Shown: piece by piece, positions 1-13,300 of the stretch
How the letters are laid out: each line of letters starts with the position of its first letter
How positions within the stretch are numbered: position 1 is the first letter of the stretch
NCBI GenBank assembly: GCA_013180625.2
Contig: SNVD02006885.1
Location: forward strand, 1 to 64,000
DNA length: 64,000 nucleotides
Origin: Boswellia sacra
Lineage: Eukaryota > Streptophyta > Magnoliopsida > Sapindales > Burseraceae
Reading direction: 5' to 3'
Notes under the pieces: generated by a model
Databases searched by the model: none
What the model was told of the DNA's origin: nothing
Seen by the model: the letters and a program-made list of their open reading frames with translations, nothing else
Program-made: the position numbers and the translations under genes

Positions 1-269
1 CCGATATTTATTAAATTGGCAATGAAGACTGGACAAGTGGTTTAATTTATGCATTCATCAAACAATCTTTTCTTCTTGGTCTTCATTTTTGTGGAACTTT
101 TTTTTTGTCCAAAAGATGATATAAAAAAAATAACAATATGAATATTATGTATATCATTTTAAGAGTACAAAAAAAAAGGATAAAGATTTAAATATATTAT
201 ATTATTAAAAATTGTAATAACAACAAAATATTCATTTATTGAAGGACAGATCATATTTATATTAAAAAC

Positions 270-452
270 GAGTAATGCTACTTAGACAAATTCTGTATAC
301 AAATTAATGTTGTATCATTCATTTATTTACACATCATTACTTTTTCATTAACTGAATTAATTTTATATATTTATTATTCTAATCATTTTATGATGTATTA
401 GTTTACATGTAAAAGTTTGTGTGAAAAATTTGTAAGATTAGCATTATTAAAT
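270..452. mobile_element. Degenerate MULE-type MITE (same family as 61212-61425)
   Basis: The left end reads GAGTAATGCTACT followed by ACAAA-rich sequence. The right end, read in reverse, is AATAATGCTAATC with TTACAAA following. The same terminal motif and a similar AT-rich interior occur in the better preserved element at 61212-61425. No clean target duplication is visible here, so this is an older copy and its exact ends are uncertain. Confidence 0.5.
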
Positions 453-763
453 ATCTAATTACTAATGCAAAAAATACAACTAGTTGCGAGGATGCCAAAG
501 TTTCAATTATGTACATGTGCTTCTCTTATTCTTTTCTTTTAGTTTAGTTTTCAACCCTCGGATTGTAATGGGATGATAAGATTTCTTCCCTTGACTATAA
601 TAATATTGAATGTCAACCAGCAAGACACGTAATGAAATAATGGATTTTATGGCTACAAGTCGACTAGTGAATGTTACAAACCTAAAATTACTAATTAAGA
701 GTCAACACTGAAGTTATTAGTATTTTTAGTTATGAGTTCAATTTCTAAAAATAAATAAATAAA

Positions 764-766
<3 letters not shown>

Positions 767-828
<62 letters not shown>
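767..828. repeat. Compound microsatellite (AC)n(AT)n
   Basis: An uninterrupted run of AC dinucleotides passes directly into AT dinucleotides. Open frames across it (poly Tyr-Ile or Cys-Val) are artefacts of the repeat. Confidence 0.95.
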
Positions 829-1083
829 TCATTCCAGGTTACAAGCCGTGTTAAACTACTACAAGCCCAATGCTCTAGGATGTTACAAGTCGGCTGTAAA
901 TTGACAAAACTTGTAACATTGAAGGGTAAGAGTGAACTTGGAATAAAATCGTACCACAATTATCACAATGATGCTTGAAAGGGAAATATCTTGTCTTCAA
1001 GGTCCAAGCCTATTGAGAAGAAACCCAGCTCAGCCTAGTGCTAACCCTCCAAAAAGACCCTTTTAGAATTAAACAGATACAAT

Positions 1084-4000
1084 TGACACGATCCGCCCCT
1101 AGCTACACGGGCAAATCATGTCTAAAACTGTTCACTAAGAGAACGATCCTTAATTAACTATTTTCCCACACTTTTTGCTCTGCCACTTTGAAAAAAAAAA
1201 CTATTCATAAAAATTTACTTCTTGTTCAAGTCTTTTATGTAAAATACTAAAAAAAATGCTCTGAAAATTTTAATGAAAAACCGGCAGAGTCTCCCCTATA
1301 ATTTGAAGAAAACCCCATGCAAAAACACACATTTATACACTTCTAAACTATTCCTCATCCCAACTTCTTTTGAAACTTTCGCCTTTATCAACCACAACAT
1401 ATTAAAAGATAAATAAATCATATTCAACATACTTAATATTTAAAAGCTTATACCATATCTAAAAAAATGAAATACTTTCAATGCATGAAAAATTATTATA
1501 CATCGTGTGGCCTTCCCTAGCATCAGAGACAGCTTAGCACCAAACCTGTAGCACCTGATTGGGAAAAAGAATAGGAAAAGAGTGAGCTAAAGGCTCAGTG
1601 AGTGGACAAATTTTATTATATAAAATATTACTTTCTTTATTTCGTACAACTCATTTCTTGAATAAAGCTTTGTGTTCTAAAATCTCATTTTTCTTAAAAC
1701 AAAATACAATGTATATTCACTTCTAAAAGGGAACCAGGATATTTTTCTTTACAAAATAATGTACAAACGACTATTTCTTCTCAACTTCCTTTATAAACTT
1801 CATTCTTATAATACAGCTGTAAAAATTTATTAATCCTCTGTAAAGAAAATACTTTATATAATTCTTTAACTTACTTACCTAATTAACTTAATATTCTTAA
1901 ACTATATAAACAAACCAGCTGCGTACCTTTACTTTAAACCCTTACTTAATACCGTACACACTGCAAAATGTATCACTATGTCTCTTTCTTTTCTATATAT
2001 AAAATTTTATATGCACAAGCCAAAAGAAATCAACTAATATAGAACTTTCAATAATATTCCTCTCATCATATACGAAATCAGTTATTGACTTTATTTTCTA
2101 AACAAGATTGTATGACTATGACTATCTCATAATAAAATAATATAATACATTTCTGACTAGAATATCTCATCTCATATTTATACTTAAGAAAAATTTATCG
2201 TACTTGTCAAAATATCATCAAATCTCTCATAGAATTTTGAAAACTAATAACTTTTGATTAAAAATCTTCAAATCCAATCACTTGATTCTATATTCTTTAA
2301 AAACAATGAAAAGAATGCATATTTTCCTCAATTTTATAAAATAAAACTCATGATGATATGCTAAAATCATCGCTTCAGTTATGTAATATACAAAATATAA
2401 TTTTCTTAAAAAAATCTTCTTTCAACAGAAACTTTGTGAATCTTGCTTCTTTCTCAAACTAAATCATATAAATATATTCAAATTATTTTCATTATACTAA
2501 ACAAGTACCCCTGAAACTGTCTGATCCTGCCTAGCGAGATCTAGCATCGCACAGGCAGAGCTATCTGAATTTTCTCATATCTGGTGAGATCTACATCACC
2601 CAGGCAGAGCTATCTGTACCTGGCGAGATCTAACATCGCACAGGTCTGCTATCTGAATCTCCTCATACCTGGTGAGATCTACATCACGCAGGCAGAGCTA
2701 TCTGTACCTGGCGAGATCTAACATCGCACAGGCCTGCTATCTGAATCTCCTCATACCTGGTGAGATCTACATCACGCAGGCAGAGCTATCTGTACCTGGT
2801 GAGATCTAACATCGCACAGGCCTACTATCTGATCATACGCATGCGTAGAACTGCCCCCAAAGGGCTAAAGTGCCCAGATCACACGGCCCAAAGCCTCTAT
2901 GTGTGTCTGAACGGGCCCCAAAGGCCTCTATCTTTCTATCTGAAATCTTCTGTCTCACTGTCTAAGTGAGCTGGGTACTAGCTTAGTATAATATAATTAA
3001 ACTTTCTTCTTTTTGCTAAAACTGATTTCTTTTTTTTTTTTAAATTTGCTTCATATGCTAAATCATTGCTTCTCAAACAGATTTATCAAAATCTGTAAAA
3101 CTTATGTAAGCTGAAACCCATAATATCCCAATCCTTGAAAATCCATAATAAATATTTGAAAGAGTAATTACAAATACTTTAAGAAATCTTCGAAATCAAA
3201 TTACTATATAAAAATGTGATCATAATTGTTTTGCTTTTACACTTTCTATAAAATGATAGAATATGCATCTATAATAATATAGAAAACAATTCTTGTATAT
3301 AATATGAATCTTCCTTTAAAAGTGCTATATCTTTGCTCAAAACTAATTTTGAAACTAAAATTTATTTATGTCCACAACTATTTTGATACTAGCTTTAAAA
3401 CATCTCAATGATTGAAAACAAACATAACAAATGGATCTATTTACCCTCGAGAAATACAAAAGAAACTAACTTGAATTCTTCTAAATTCACTAAATTCTCA
3501 GAAATTCTATAAAATGCTAAATAAACATAAGTAAGTAAATACTAAAACATATATCTAATTATTCAGGAAAATAAATCTCATACTCTTTCTAAAACTTTCT
3601 AAAATATCTATCAAATAAAATACTTTCCATCTAACATTCTATACAACATCATTTTCAAAATCTCATACTTTGCATATAACATTCTATGTAACATTCTTTC
3701 ACATACTTCAAAATTTAACTAATTCTCAAAAATTTCAATTTAGAATTTCAAAGATTTCCAAATTCTTAAATATCATGCTTTAAATGAAATCTTTTTGACT
3801 GTCCTAAAATTTCTAGAATCTCCATTCAGGTCCCTGTAAAATTTGGAATAATTTTCTAAATTTGCAAGTCAGTCCCTACTGTTGGGCAGTTTTAGAATTT
3901 GACATTATCACCCCTACAGAATTAAATTCTAATTTCTAAAACTTTTTCTTTTTAATTTGCTATTATTCTGAATATAAAATCACTCATTATTTTGTAAACC

Positions 4001-5064
4001 AAAAACATCATTTCTTAAACATATGTATTTATTTAAGAAAAATAATTAAATACCTCAATTTCTTATACAAATTCATTTAATTATAAATGTCTCTTTTCTA
4101 ACCATAACAAAAAACTTTCTACTTTCGATTAACAAATAACATACATTAATTCTACAACTTTCCCTTTAAATTCATTTTTCTATTGCATTCAAACTTATCA
4201 AAACAATACTTACTACATATTCAAAAACTAATTTACTAGCACCACCCATAATCATCTCTTTTATCCAAAATTAAATGCTTTACATATATCTATTTTTGAA
4301 ATACATAATTCATCATTATCGATTCTAAAAGCATCTTAATATAACTCAATTAATTAATCTAATAACGTATATCATATGAAAAACCATAAATTTAATACAC
4401 TCTAATACAAAATAAAATTCTCAAAATATAATCCACTCACTGAATTTAAGCTCCTTTATGGATGAATAATGTTATAAAAATTCTTTTGATGGCCGAAAAG
4501 CATACTGGGAATGTCGCCGGAATATCGTCGCCGGCGAGTGAATAGTGACCGAATTTCATTTCTCTCCGATTTGCAAAATTCGTATATCAACATGTAACAA
4601 AAATGGTATGGTTAGAAAGAGCATGGAACAAGCTTTAATCTACTATAAAAATTTACCGGTAACTCACCGGATTTTGGCCCTCGGATAAATGCATAGGAAG
4701 GCCGTCGGCTTTTCCAATGCTTTGTTTCGATCCGCAAAAACGGTTGAAGAAAACCCAAGGAACAAACAACCATATATGGGATGGAAAGAGGACGATTTAC
4801 AAGCTTCACAATGGATCTTCGTAAGGGTTTTGGAGACTCGTCGGAAAACGGCCAGAATCGCCGGTTTCAAAAGACGACGGTGAACAGTAAAACCGCCGGC
4901 CGTTGAACAGCGAGTGGAAAATTTCCTTTTCCCTCAGTCTCCTCACCCCGATTTCCTCTCCCTCTCGCCTACTGTTCTTATTATTATTATTATTATTATT
5001 TATTTTTATTAAAAATGGGCTGGGCTGGGCCTTCTTCAAGCCCAATAGCCCAATGGGCATTACA
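1084..5064 (-). repeat. 3' LTR of the minus-strand LARD (3981 bp)
   Basis: This LTR is collinear over almost its whole length with 5527-9515. It contains an 88 bp minisatellite in 3.5 copies (2518-2832). It has about 24 bp near 1290-1315 that the other LTR lacks. Its inner end (minus-strand start) carries repeated GGGCTGGGCTGGGCC-type sequence and an ATT microsatellite. Small open frames inside it are not conserved as proteins and I treat them as chance. Confidence 0.9.
2518..2832. repeat. 88 bp minisatellite inside the 3' LTR, about 3.5 copies
   Basis: Each 88 bp unit has two half-units, CCTGGTGAGATCTACATCAC and CCTGGCGAGATCTAACATCG, each followed by CAGG and CTATCTG. The half-units are themselves related, so the array arose by an initial duplication and then tandem growth. 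The partner LTR has one more unit. Confidence 0.9.
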
Positions 5065-5526
5065 ACACTACCCCCCTAAAAAAAAAATTTCGTCCTCGAA
5101 ATTATAATCGTAGTTGAATTAAACATGGTTATTAAGCTCATACTTCCTTTCAGTAATTCACATAAGCCATTCTCGTAAGTCAAACTACTTCCAACCATGT
5201 TAGCTTCGTGGTCAAATATGAAACGAGTGAATCATACTCGTGCTGAATATACGAGCATCAAGGATGTACTGAAGAATAACTATTTTTAGAGATACAATTA
5301 CGTAATCCTTTTCTGAGCGCTAACAATCGCTCAGAACTCTTATCACTACTTCATACTAGGGATACTTACAATACAGGAGGTGCTTTCTACTCTTTATAAG
5401 TCTCGTACAAAGGCCACAACGATGCATACTTATCTTTAAAAATAATACTTTACATATCAATGCTGAAAACTACTTTCACAAGTCATAAAAAAATCAGAAT
5501 CTATAACCTAGGCTCTGATACAAAAT
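5065..5526 (-). other. Internal region of the LARD with purine tract and primer site
   Basis: On the minus strand the interior starts with TGTATCAGAGCCTAGG (about 5508-5523), a one-base variant of the canonical tRNA-Met primer site TGGTATCAGAGC. It ends with a T-rich stretch and AGGGGGGTAG (about 5065-5087), the polypurine tract directly before the 3' LTR. The 5-bp and 0-bp spacings to the LTRs are normal. No open reading frame of note is present, so only cis signals were kept. Confidence 0.8.
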
Positions 5527-8500
5527 TGACACGACCCGCCCCTAGCTACACGGGCAAATCATGCCTAAAACTGTTCACTAAGAGAACGATCCTTAATTAA
5601 CTATTTTCCCACACTTTTTGCTCTGCCACTTTGAAAAAAAAAACTATTCATAAAAATTTACTTCTAGTTCAAGTCTTTTATGTAAAATACTAAAAAAAAT
5701 GCTCTGAAAATTTTAATGAAAAACCGGCAGAGTTTCCGCAAAAACACACATTTATACACTTCTAAACTATTCCTCATCCCAACTTCTTTTGAAACTTTCG
5801 TCTTTATCAACCACAACATATTAAAAGATAAATAAACCATATTCAACATACTTAATATTTAAAAGCTTATACCATATCTAAAAAAATGAAATACTTTCAA
5901 TGCATGAAAAATTATTATACATCGTGTGGCCTTCCTTAGCATCAGAGACAGCTTAGCACCAAACCTGTAGCACCTGGTTGGGAAAAAGAATAGAAAAAGA
6001 GTGAGCTAAAGGCTCAGTGAGTGGACAACTTATGACATTAAATATTACTTTCATTATCTCCTACAACTCATTTCTTGAATAAAACTTTGTGTTCTAAAAT
6101 CTCATTTTTCTTAAAACAAAATACAATGTATATTCACTTCTAAAAGGGAACCAGGATATTTTTCTTTATAAAATAATGTACAAACGACTATTTCTTCTCA
6201 ACTTCCTTTATAAACTTCATTCTTATAATACAGCTGTAAAAATTTATTAATCCTCTGTAAAGAAAATACTTTATATAATTCTTTAACTTACTTACCTAAT
6301 TAACTTAATATTCTTAAACTATATAAACAAACCAGCTGCGTACCTTTACTTTAAACCCTTACTTAATACCGTACACACTGCAAAATGTATCACTATGTCT
6401 CTTTCTTTTCTATATATAAAATTTTATATGCACAAGCCAAAAGAAATCAACTAATATAGAACTTTCAATAATATTCCTCTCATCATATACGAAATCAGTT
6501 ATTGACTTTATTTTCTAAATAACTCACAGATTGTATGACTATGACTATCTCATAATAAAATCATATAATACATTTCTGACTAGAATATCTCATCTCATAT
6601 TTATGCTTAAGAAAAATTTTATCGTACTTGTCAAACTATCATCAAATCTCTCATAGAATTCTGAAAACTAATAACTTTTGATTAAAAATCTTCAAATCCA
6701 ATCACTTGATTCTATATTCTTTAAAAACAATGAAAAGAATGCATATTTTCCTCAATTTTATAAAATAAAACTCATGATGATATGCTAAAATCATCGCTTC
6801 AGTTATGTAATATACAAAATATAATTTTCTTAAAAAAATCTTCTTTCAACAGAAACTTTGTGAATCTTGCTTCTTTCTCAAACTAAATCATATAAATATA
6901 TTCAAAATTATTTTCATTATACTAAACAAGTACCCCTGAAACTGTCTGATCCTGCCTAGCGAGATCTAGCATCGCACAGGCAGAGCTATCTGAATTTTCT
7001 CATATCTGGTGAGATCTACATCACCCAGGCAGAGCTATCTGTACCTGGCGAGATCTAACATCGCACAGGTCTGCTATCTGAATCTCCTCATACCTGGTGA
7101 GATCTACATCACGCAGGCAGAGCTATCTGTACCTGGCGAGATCTAACATCGCACAGCCCTGCTATCTGAATCTCCTCATACCTGGTGAGATCTACATCAC
7201 GTAGGCAAAGCTATCTGTACCTGGCGAGATCTAACATCGCACAGGCCTACTATCTGAATCTCCTCATACCTGGTGAGATCTACATCACGCAGGTAGTGCT
7301 ATCTGTATCTGGCGAGATCTAACATCGCACAGGCCTACTATCTGATCATACGCATGCGTAGAACTGCCCCCAAAGGGCTAAAGTGCCCAGATCACACGGC
7401 CCAAAGCCTCTATGTGTGTCTGAACGGGCCCCAAAGGCCTCTATCTTTCTATCTGAAATCTGTTGTCTCACTGTCTAAGTGAGCTGGGTACTAGCTTAGT
7501 ATAATATAATTAAACTTTCTTCTTTTTTTTGCTAAAACTGATTTCTTTTTTTTAAAATTTTGCTTCATATGCTAAATCATTGCTTCTCAAACAGATTTAT
7601 CAAAATCTGTAAAACTTATGTAAGCTGAAACCCATAATATCCCAATCCTTGAAAATCCATAATAAATATTTAAAAGAGTAATTACAAATACTTTAAGAAA
7701 TCTTCAAAATCAAATTACTATATAAAAATGTGATCATAATTGTTTTGCTTTTACACTTTCTATAAAATGATAGAATATGCATCTATAATAATATAGAAAA
7801 CAATTCTTGTATATAATATGAATCTTCCTTTAAAAGTGCTATATCTTTGCTCAAAACTAATTTTGAAACTAAAATTTATGTCCACAACTATTTTGATACT
7901 AGCTTTAAAACATCTCAATGATTGAAAATAACCATAACAAATGGATCTATTTACCCTCGAGAAATACAAAAGAAACTAACTTGAATTCTTCTAAATTCAC
8001 TAAATTCTCAGAAATTCTATAAAATGCTAAATAAACATAACTAAGTAAATACTAAAACATATATCTAATTATTCAGGAAAATAAATCTCATACTCTTTCT
8101 AAAACTTTCTAAAATATCTATCAAATAAAATACTTTCCATCTAACATTCTATACAACATCATTTTCAAAATCTCATACTTTGCATATAACATTCTATATA
8201 ACATTCTTTCACATACTTCAAAATTTAACTAATTCTCAAAAATTTCAATTTAGAATTTCAAAGATTTCCAAATTCTTAAATATCATGCTTTAACTGAAAT
8301 CTTTTTTACTATCCTAAAATTTCTAGAATCTCCATTCAGGTCCCTGTAAAATTTGGAATAATTTTCTAAATTTGCAAGTCAGTCCCTACTGTTGCGCAGT
8401 TTTAGAATTTGACATTATCACCCCTACAGAATTAAATTCTAATTTTCAAAACTTTTTCTTTTTAATTTACTATTATTCTGAATATAAAATCACTCATTAT

Positions 8501-9515
8501 TTTGTAAACCAAAAACATCATTTCTTAAACATATGTATTTATTTAAGAAAAATAATTAAATACCTCAATTTCTTATACAAATTCATTTAATTATAAATGT
8601 CTCTTTTCTAACCATAACCAAAAACTTTCTACTTTCGATTAACAAATAACATACATTCATTCTACAACTTTCCCTTTAAATTCATTTTTCTATTGCATTC
8701 AAACTGATCAAAACAATACTTACTACATATTCAAAAACTAATTTACTAGCACCACCCATAATAATCTCTTTTATCCAAAATTAAATGCTTTACATATATC
8801 TATTTTTGAAATACATAATTCATCATTATCGATTCTAAAAGCATCTTAATATAACTCAATTAATTAATCTAACAACGTATATCATATGAAAAACCATAAA
8901 TTTAATACACTCTAATACAAAATAAAATTCTCAAAATATAATCCACTCACTGAATTTAAGCTCTTTTATGGATGAATAATGTTATGAGAATTATTTGATG
9001 GTCGGATATCATAACCGGAAATATCGCCGGAAAGTCGTCGCCGGCGAGTGAATAGTGACCGAATTTCGTTTCTCTCCGATTTGCAAAATTCGCATATCAA
9101 CATGTAACAAAATTGGTATGGTTAGAAAGAGCATGGAACAAGCTTTAATTTAATGTAAAGATTTACCGGTAACTCATCGGATTTTGGCCGGAAAATGCAT
9201 AGGAAGCCGTCGGCTTCCATGCTTCGATCCGCAAAAACGGTGAAGAACCCAAGGACAACACATATATGGATGGAAAGAGGACATTACAAGCTTCACAATG
9301 ATATATCGTAGGGTTGGAGACTCGTCGGAAAACGGCCAGAATCGCCGGTCAAAGACGACGGTGAACAGTAACCGGCGTGAACAGTGAAAATCCTTCCTCT
9401 CTCTCCCGATTCCTCCTCTCCCTCCTGTTCCTATTATTATTATTTATTATTTATTTTTATTAAAAATGGGCTGGGCTGGGCCTTCTTCAAGCCCAATAGC
9501 CCAATGGGAATTACA
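5527..9515 (-). repeat. 5' LTR of the minus-strand LARD (3989 bp)
   Basis: Collinear with 1084-5064. It carries 4.5 copies of the 88 bp minisatellite. About 9000-9420 differs from the matching part of the other LTR by many one- to three-base losses, mostly in short runs, while flanking parts are nearly identical. It is followed by the ACAAT target duplication. Confidence 0.9.
6945..7346. repeat. 88 bp minisatellite inside the 5' LTR, about 4.5 copies
   Basis: Same unit as 2518-2832, with the CTGGTGAGATCTACATCAC start recurring at about 7006, 7093, 7181 and 7269. One extra unit relative to the sister LTR shows that copy number changed after insertion, since both LTRs derive from one template. 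Confidence 0.9.
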
Positions 9516-9520
9516 ACAAT

Positions 9521-10320
9521 TCTCTAAGCCTAGCTCACTAGACCTCTTATCCTCTAGATGAGATAACATTAATGAAAGTGAGGAGGGATGTGACGGGCAA
9601 TGCAGGAATTCATGCTGTAACCTATAAGCCTCACGTGAGACAGAGAAAAAGAGAAAGACATTCATAATGAAAGGGCGAGTTAACAGGAAAAACCCGATAG
9701 ATAAAGAGTGGAAGCTAGTCGAAATGTAAAGGGGGCACTTTGAAAAGAGAATAACGAGGAACTTGTAGGTAGACAGCCGAAGGGCATGGTGAAGATTTGA
9801 GTTTCTAAGAGAAGAAATCCCAGAAGCGGAAATAGATGCTGCCAGAAGCAATCTAAGAATGGTGAGACGTCACAGATAGGGTGAGCTCAAGAATAGCCTT
9901 GGAAAGGGCAATGGAGAATTGTAATGAAGATAAATAGAGGGAAAATCAACTTCCTATGGGGGTATTCAACTAAGAATAGGTAAATATACACATAAAACTC
10001 TCTCTCTCCTAGAGCTTCCCTATCTTTCTTCAACTTTAATCTTTCGTTTACTTTCAGTTTGATTATGGATTCTTGCTCGGATTCAGTTCTGTTTTGATTA
10101 TCTAACCCTTGATTATCTTTACAAAATTTGAGACCTGACTTTGGCATCGCAGTGCCTTTGCAGGTACATGTCCCCCCTCTGTCCCATGAAGTTGTGTTGA
10201 TCTAGAGGTACTATTGTGTTCATTAGGCCACTGTCTGAGTAATGGAGACGAGAACCTACTGTGACCTAGTTCAACTTGAGATACAATCTTCTGCTCCTTC
10301 AATATTGTATAGAGTTATGC
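9521..10320 (+). repeat. Remnant of a Tat-type Ty3 LTR, split by the LARD
   Basis: The stretch has an LTR-like order of signals: ATAAATAGAGGG (TATA-like, about 9927), a CT-rich leader from about 9998, then TGACTTTGGCATCGCAGTGC and TTTGCAGGTAC (about 10137-10165). This resembles the TGACTTGAGCGTCGGAGGG and GCAGGACTAGACCC region in the LTR of the intact Tat-type element at 39094-39546. Its left part would lie at about 970-1083. No partner LTR, primer site or gene is visible. A minus-strand open frame over 9447-9851 crosses the LTR border and is not credible as a gene. Confidence 0.45.
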
Positions 10321-13300
10321 TTAATGACAATACAAAAAGAAATGAAATGAAAAGAGAAAATGTTTATTAATATAGTAAACTTTTAGTTCTAATTTGGTCT
10401 AGGAAGGGACCTGGTTGGCCTGGGCCCCTCAAATTTGCAATACCATTTTTATCTCTTTGTTTTTGTCAATCACTATTTTACCCATAGCTTCTTAGTGGAA
10501 AAATCCAATTTCTTAGTTTCATGTTTCATCTTTCTCTAATTATTAGCTTGTAAAATTTTTAACAATTTTCTTCTTTCACTCTAGTGTAACATGTTGATCC
10601 CCCTTTTATTTAGATAATATAATTAAAAACCATATTTTATATTTTATATTATAGAAGTTTTTTCTTGTATTTTATTTTTATTATTTTATTCAGAAATTGT
10701 ATTTAATCTTTTTTTATATTTAATCTAAGGGAAGATATTACAAATAATCCTAAACTAAGGTCTAATATCACATATAATCCTGACTTTTTTTATAATATTG
10801 TATTAACCCTACCGTTAACTAATTTTTGTTAAATTTAATATTTAAAGGGTAAAAAAATAAGTTAAGTCATTAGCTTAAGTAGATATAACACTTAACATAT
10901 ATTTTTTTAAAGAAAATAATCCTATAAAAATTTTAATGAAAAAATTGTAAACATGAAATACATAAACCACCTACAACAGCTTTTGAACATGTTGCTATTT
11001 GGGACCATGGTATACATAAACAAAGAATCTGCTTGTTTAAAAAAGGTTGATTGGTGTCTATGATTAATTTTAAAATTAACTCAAAATGGTTCTATTTTAA
11101 GGTTGGGACTTTTTTGGGTTATTTTTTATTTTTATATTTAGCTTATTTAATTATAAGAAAGTTTCTTTTAGTTTCTGCTTTATTTTAGTTAGTTTAATTC
11201 ATTTTATTTTTAATTTTCAGCATTAAAATACTATATTTTGATTAGTTTATTTTAATTTAACCTTTCTTTTTTATATTTATCTTCTTTATTTTTTATTTGA
11301 ATTTTATTATGTATATTTTTAAGATTTAAAATTTTTTTTTGGTTGTCTTTTAATATAGGGGTATTGGTCAAATTTTATCAGTCTAGCTTCGATTTAGATG
11401 CCAAGTTAACCATAAAACTATTTAAATAATGAAAAATAGTATGCTCAAGGATATAATTATTATTATTTGCATTGCTAATGGCTTAAGAGACTAATTATAA
11501 GAATTTGTTAACAGTGGAATTATGTGTAATATTACTTAAACGTTAGGGTTATTTGAAATTAGGCCTTTGTTCAAGGTTATTTGAATATTTACTCTTTTAA
11601 TCTGGTATAAATTAAATCTTCTTTTTTATTTATTTTCATAGCTAAAAATTGATCAATTGGGTTTTCTCTTTTTAAAAAAATAAAAAAATAAATTCAAAAA
11701 AATTTCGCTGAATGGTAATAACTAACTCTTTTTATAAATTTTAAGGATATATTAATTTGGACAATGTAAGAAAGAAGTTCATTATATCCCTTTTACCTAG
11801 ATATGATAATCTTTTTTATATATTAATAAATAGTAGTTTTAGATATATAACCAATCCAAATAATCAAATCCGTATAACCTAACATGACACAAATTTACTA
11901 GAGGGGTAAAAATATAAAAAAAATAAAGAATTTTTAATAAATAAAGTATGATCTTCTTATCCAATGATTTTATGCTAAATTCGATTGTATGAGTTTGGTT
12001 GTATAAATTGATTTTATATCTAGAATCATTCTATAATAAATTCTCTTATACTATCAAAATTTATCCAAAAAAATTATGAATATTATAATATTGCTGGGAT
12101 GCCCATCCTTATATGAAATCTTGAGTATGTCACCAATCGAGCGGATATAAGGTTGTGAAATGTGTATTCAACTTAATATATATTCCATTACATTTTCCAT
12201 TGCTGTTAAATTAATGATAATACTAATATTTTTCGTACGTGGGGCTAGATGTTTTCTAGGCCACAGTCATTTATGGTTATAAGACTTACGGGTGCATGTC
12301 TTCTAGTGCCAAGCTGGAAATATATTGAACTTATTTCCAAGTTGATGAATTTATTAATTTCGTAAAAAGAAAGAAAATGTTGATGGTGGATAAACAATAA
12401 AAGGTGGTGGTTTGGTTTTAGGGTATAAACATCTATCAAGTGGGTTTTGGTAGAACCCGTGTTCATTTTCTAGTTTAGGTATTGAAGATGAATATTAGAG
12501 GAAGAAAATAAAGATACAATGTTATATGTCTATTTGTTGGTTTTAATTATCTTTAATTTGACTTGCTTTTAATTACATATACGTTGCTTGTAATGTGAAA
12601 GATGTATGATTGTAGATTTATTCTTTGTGAAAACTAAATAAGAAGTCAAGTTTAAATCTTTACTTATTTATTTTTTTAGTAATAACTATATTTGAAAAAT
12701 TTTAAATGTTTTAGTCAAGTTCCCTGTCAAATCGTAAATTTACTCCTACTCTTATAAGTACTAATATAAATATGACAAATATCTACTATTGATAGACAAT
12801 TTCATGCTGGACATTGTCTATAGAATTGTTGAACTTTCAAGGAAATCAACTTCACGCCTCGAAACTTGATTACATAATAAATAACTAAATTATAAGAGGC
12901 TTTTGACTATTTCTCAGAGGAGCACCCGAGAGTTGGTTATTTTTTGCATTTAATTTTGAGAATTATTTTAGCTCAATGAGATCCTTAATTTGGTATAGAA
13001 AACTTATGATAGTATTCAATATAACTTTGTGTAAATTTAGAAATCAGAAATGCTTACAGTAAATTATAGGCATGGATCATACTCGTATATTATTAAATTA
13101 TATACAGTTGTTTTGCCAACAAACCTCATGGCTTCTTGCCGTTATAGTAGCGCAACAATACAACGCACCACTTAAAGGCGTTAGATTCTATAAGGTATAG
13201 AAAGACAGATTTTGGTAAATGTAGTTAATGATCTCATAAGGGCAAAATAAAACAATTCTATATCTCTTCACCATTTGATTAGAATTAAAGCTAATGTAAC

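Larger units (their letters stand above)
1..1083. other. AT-rich intergenic DNA left of the first LTR element
   Basis: No coding region is supportable here. The stretch holds one degenerate MITE (270-452), one compound microsatellite (767-828) and unremarkable AT-rich sequence. The last ~110 bases (about 970-1083) end in the target duplication of the LTR element that begins at 1084. They may belong with 9521-10320 as the interrupted left part of an older Tat-type LTR. Confidence 0.6.
1084..9515 (-). mobile_element. Complete non-autonomous LTR retrotransposon (LARD-like, Tekay-type ends)
   Basis: Two long direct repeats (1084-5064 and 5527-9515) each begin TGACACG and end in ATTACA on the plus strand, so the element runs on the minus strand with LTRs starting TGTAAT and ending GTGTCA. 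The 5 bp ACAAT at 1079-1083 and 9516-9520 is an exact target-site duplication. Between the LTRs are only 462 bp, with a tRNA-Met-type primer site next to the right LTR and a purine tract next to the left LTR. No gag or pol remains. The TGTAATGCCC start, the CGTGTCA end and the GAGGACGAAATTT stretch before the purine tract are typical of Tekay/Del chromoviruses. The element must have moved using proteins supplied by a related full-length element. The lineage call is inference from the termini; the boundaries are seen directly. Confidence 0.9.

Noticed and set aside
738..959. Open frames with Tyr-Ile and Cys-Val runs here and at 19276-19587
   Set aside because: They are translations of AC/AT microsatellites.
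2518..7346. Possible CRISPR-like arrays at the 88 bp repeats
   Set aside because: Direct tandem units without unique spacers, inside LTRs of a plant retrotransposon.
9447..9851. 134-codon minus-strand open frame
   Set aside because: It crosses the LTR border and the TSD of the LARD, so it was created by insertion. No domain is visible.
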